Below, piece after piece: positions 61,639 through 64,000 of a DNA stretch of 64,000 bases. The stretch's first letter is position 1, and the number at the start of each line of letters is the position of its first letter. A program made the translations under genes and the position numbers. Source of the stretch: Ectothiorhodospira mobilis (lineage in GTDB: Bacteria > Pseudomonadota > Gammaproteobacteria > Ectothiorhodospirales > Ectothiorhodospiraceae); assembly GCF_016584115.1 (NCBI RefSeq), contig NZ_NRSK01000007.1, positions 1 to 64,000 on the forward strand, written 5' to 3'. The notes below the pieces were generated by a model. The model worked only from the letters and a program-made list of their open reading frames with translations, was not told the DNA's origin and made no database searches.

Positions 61639-63639
61639 TCAGAGGGCAAAGGCCAGGATCAGCCCCAGCAACCCGATGATCATGGCGAAGGCGTAGTGGT
61701 AGAGGTAGCCGGTCTGGCCCAGCCGCAGCCGGCCCGCCGCCCAGCCCACCGCGCGCGAGCTGCCGTTCACCAGGAGCGTGTCGATGATCAGGGCATCCCC
61801 GAAACGCCAGAGGAACTGCCCCAGGCGGCGGGTGCCACCGGCGAACACCGCATCGTTGAAGGCGTCAAAGCCATAGCCCCGTTCCAGCGTCGCATGCAGC
61901 CAGGGGAGGCGCTCCCGGGCCACCCGGGCGATCCCCGGACGGCGCAGGTAGATGTACCAGGCGCTCACCAGCCCGGCCATGGCCAGCCAGAAGGGGGGCA
62001 TCATCAGCCCGTGGGCGAGATAGCCCCAGACCCCGTGGTAGTGATGTCCCAGCTCCGCCAGCACATCCCGGGACGGGTCCACCTGCAGGACGCCATTGAA
62101 GAAATCCCCGAAGAGCAGCGGCCCGATGAGATAGCCGGCGAAGACCGAGGGGATGGCCAGCAGCACCAGGGGCAGGGTCACCACCCAGGGGGATTCCCTG
62201 GGTTCCCCCCCAGATCCATGATGGCCATGGTGGCCATGATCTTCGTCATGGCCATGCTCCGGCGGCGGGGCATGGCGGAAACGCTCCTCGCCGTGGAACA
62301 CCATGAAGAACATGCGGAAGGTGTACAGGGCGGTGACAAAGACCCCCGCCAGCACCAGCACATAGGCGAAACCGGCGCCGGGAGTGGCGGACAGGTGCAC
62401 CGCCTCGATGATGCCGTCCTTGGAGAAAAATCCGGAAAAACCCGGGAAGCCGATCAGGGCCAGGGCCCCGATCAGGGCGGTGACATAGGTCACCGGCATG
62501 TACTTGCCCAGCCCCCCCATGCGCCGCATGTCCTGCTCGTGGTGCATGGCGATGATCACCGAACCGGCCGCCAGGAACAGCAGCGCCTTGAAAAAGGCAT
62601 GGGTCATGAGGTGGAAGATGCCCGCGGCATAGGCCGAGGCCCCCAGGGCCACGGTCATGTAGCCCAGCTGGGACAGGGTGGAATAGGCCACCACCCGCTT
62701 GATGTCGTTCTGCACCAGGCCGATGAGCCCCATGAAGAAGGCCGTGATGGCGCCGATCACCAGGATAAAGCCCAGGGCCGCCACGGAATGCTCGTACAGG
62801 GGCGACATGCGGGCCACCATGAAGATCCCGGCGGTCACCATGGTGGCGGCATGGATCAGGGCGGAGATGGGGGTGGGACCCTCCATGGAATCGGGCAGCC
62901 ACACATGCAGCGGCACCTGGGCCGACTTGGCCATGGCGCCGATGAAAAGCAGGATGCAGGCCACGGAGAGCAGGGACCACTCGGTGCCCGGCAGCAGGCT
63001 CAGGGTGATGCCCGAGAGCTCGTCGGCCCGGGCAAACAGGGTGGCGTAGTCCAGGCTGGAGGTGTGCAGCACCAGGGCGGCGATGCCCAGGACGAAGGCC
63101 ATGTCCCCCACGCGGTTGACGATGAAGGCCTTGAGGTTGGCGTAGATGGCCGAGGGCCGCCGGAACCAGAAGCCGATGAGCAGGTAGGACACCAGCCCCA
63201 CCGCCTCCCAGCCGAAGAACAGCTGCAGGAAGTTGTTCGCCATCACCAGCATCAGCATGGAAAAGGTGAACAGGGAGATGAGGGCGAAGAAGCGCTGATA
63301 GCCCGGGTCATCCCGCATATAGCCGATGGTGTAGATGTGCACCATGAAGGAGACGAAGGTCACCACCAGCATCATCAGGGCCGTCAGCCGGTCCACCAGA
63401 AAGCCCACCTCGAAGCGGAAGCCATCCGAGACCAGCCAGGTGTAGACACTGTCGTTGTAGGGGGCCGCCCCGGCCACGGCGTGCTGCCAGAAGACATATG
63501 CCGACAGGAAAAAGGACACGGCCACCCCGGCGATGGTGACGCTGTGGGCCCCTGCCCGGCCCACCTGGCGTCCCAGGAGCCCGGCGACCGCGGCCCCCAG
63601 CAGCGGGGCCAGCACGATGGCGAGATAGATCGATTCCAT
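61639..63639 (-). CDS. nuoL: NADH-quinone oxidoreductase subunit L
   Basis: A 666-residue antiporter-like subunit, the farthest from the peripheral arm. About 16 helices and the C-terminal lateral helix region are present. Signatures include NNFLQLFFGWEAVGLVSYLLIGFWF, KSAQVPLHVWLPDSMEGPTPISALIHAATMV and KRVVAYSTLSQLGYM. A histidine-rich loop (HGHDEDHGHHGHHG, near residues 466-479) is a species-specific insertion that could bind metal. It follows nuoK after 4 bases. Confidence 0.97.
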   Translation of the reverse strand: MESIYLAIVLAPLLGAAVAGLLGRQVGRAGAHSVTIAGVAVSFFLSAYVFWQHAVAGAAPYNDSVYTWLVSDGFRFEVGFLVDRLTALMMLVVTFVSFMVHIYTIGYMRDDPGYQRFFALISLFTFSMLMLVMANNFLQLFFGWEAVGLVSYLLIGFWFRRPSAIYANLKAFIVNRVGDMAFVLGIAALVLHTSSLDYATLFARADELSGITLSLLPGTEWSLLSVACILLFIGAMAKSAQVPLHVWLPDSMEGPTPISALIHAATMVTAGIFMVARMSPLYEHSVAALGFILVIGAITAFFMGLIGLVQNDIKRVVAYSTLSQLGYMTVALGASAYAAGIFHLMTHAFFKALLFLAAGSVIIAMHHEQDMRRMGGLGKYMPVTYVTALIGALALIGFPGFSGFFSKDGIIEAVHLSATPGAGFAYVLVLAGVFVTALYTFRMFFMVFHGEERFRHAPPPEHGHDEDHGHHGHHGSGGEPRESPWVVTLPLVLLAIPSVFAGYLIGPLLFGDFFNGVLQVDPSRDVLAELGHHYHGVWGYLAHGLMMPPFWLAMAGLVSAWYIYLRRPGIARVARERLPWLHATLERGYGFDAFNDAVFAGGTRRLGQFLWRFGDALIIDTLLVNGSSRAVGWAAGRLRLGQTGYLYHYAFAMIIGLLGLILAFAL

Positions 63640-63643
63640 GGTC

Positions 63644-63949
63644 TTACCCCTTCATCTCGTCCAGATCCTGGACGTTGATGGTCTCGCGGTTGCGGAACAC
63701 CAGCACCAGGATGGCCAGGCCGATGGCCGCCTCGGCGGCCGCCACGGTGAGGATGAAGAACACGAACACCTGCCCCACCAGATCCCCCAGGTAATGGGAG
63801 AAGGCCACGAAGTTCATGTTCACCGCCAGCAGCATGAGCTCGACGCACATCAGCAGGATGATCAGGTTTTTCCGGTTCAGGAAGATCCCGGTCACGCTGA
63901 GCGCGAACAGGATCGCCCCGAGAACGAGGTAATGCGACAGAGGAATCAT
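63644..63949 (-). CDS. nuoK: NADH-quinone oxidoreductase subunit K
   Basis: A 101-residue membrane subunit of complex I with three helices. The proton-path glutamates are in [13 protein letters not shown] and the [10 protein letters not shown] segment. The start ATG overlaps the stop of the upstream frame (ATGA). Confidence 0.97.
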   Translation of the reverse strand: MIPLSHYLVLGAILFALSVTGIFLNRKNLIILLMCVELMLLAVNMNFVAFSHYLGDLVGQVFVFFILTVAAAEAAIGLAILVLVFRNRETINVQDLDEMKG

Positions 63950-64000
63950 GGTTGGTCCCGTTGTTTGGCCCTGCGCAGGTCTCCCGACGCCGCCCGCCCA
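63946..64000 (-). CDS. nuoJ: Partial nuoJ, C-terminal end
   Basis: Eighteen codons of a frame entering from the right edge, ending RRAKQRDQP and a TGA that overlaps the nuoK ATG. Position and the basic tail fit the end of nuoJ, which precedes nuoK in all nuo operons; too short for recognition by sequence alone. Confidence 0.5.
   Translation of the reverse strand, partial: GRAASGDLRRAKQRDQP

Noticed and set aside
58594-63678. A 1,694-codon open frame on the plus strand, antisense to the nuo genes
   Set aside because: It lies wholly opposite well-supported nuoN, nuoM and nuoL, is extremely rich in H, G, Q and D, and results from lack of stop codons in high-G+C antisense DNA.
1-64000. Mobile elements, prophage or CRISPR
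   Set aside because: No transposase, integrase, terminal inverted repeat pair, regularly spaced repeats or phage structural gene was seen.

Overview
The window is a high-G+C (about two thirds by eye), densely coded Gram-negative chromosome segment with about 60 genes and no gene-free stretch longer than about 215 bases. Lipid A genes (kdsB, lpxK, msbA), a lolD/lolC-type lipoprotein exporter, NADH dehydrogenase I genes, the rimP-nusA-infB-rbfA-truB-rpsO-pnp order and a Tat-exported HiPIP (high-potential iron-sulfur protein) of the Ectothiorhodospira type point to a gammaproteobacterium, most likely of the Ectothiorhodospiraceae/Chromatiales (Thioalkalivibrio- or Ectothiorhodospira-like). That placement is inference. 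I see no phage, insertion sequence, CRISPR array or integron.

Region 1 (1-13.1 kb) is a carbon/acetate module. It holds gluQ, then a cbrX-like small ORF overlapping cbrA (transporter-kinase fusion) and cbrB (sigma-54 activator). Next come a cNMP-binding/CBS/DUF294 protein, the DUF4212 small subunit and large subunit of a sodium:solute symporter, a shortened DUF294 paralog, and acs. Between cbrB and the DUF294 gene lie a perfect 21-bp inverted repeat, built from TGTTAC/GTAACA half-sites like those of CbrB, and a sigma-54 promoter (GG-N10-GC). This suggests that CbrAB directly drives the uptake/activation genes.

Region 2 (13.1-31.4 kb) is mostly envelope genes. A tightly overlapping minus-strand operon reads exbB-exbD-msbA-lpxK-trm112-kdsB. 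Around it lie nudF, comEC, a DUF2062 gene, lolCD, sfsA, agmatine deiminase, mrcB (PBP1b), an APH/AAA fusion, a NlpC/P60 lipoprotein and a DUF302 protein.

Region 3 (31.4-39.7 kb) is a light/oxidative-stress-type island organised around a LitR-like MerR regulator. It contains an SDR and NTF2-like pair, litR-like, photolyase, folE, and then FAD oxidase-DUF1365-Cfa-type methyltransferase-DUF3833-like protein. Both divergent intergenic regions carry the same T(A/G)TACA-N5-TGTA(C/T)A element. The regulator appears to have lost the B12-ligand histidine.

Region 4 (39.9-49.1 kb) holds HiPIP, a DUF7931-like protein and a secretin-N-domain-like periplasmic protein. It also holds an Anbu-type proteasome homolog convergent with an alpha-E/ATP-grasp operon, a PmtA-like methyltransferase, a YheT hydrolase, an AGCS symporter and a periplasmic cytochrome b5-like protein.

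Region 5 (49.2-64 kb, all minus strand) holds housekeeping operons. One is promoter - initiator tRNA - two terminator hairpins - rimP-nusA-infB-rbfA-truB-rpsO-pnp, the same plan as the E. coli metY-nusA operon. The other is the distal end of the nuo operon (nuoJ tail, K, L, M, N) followed by DUF2818.
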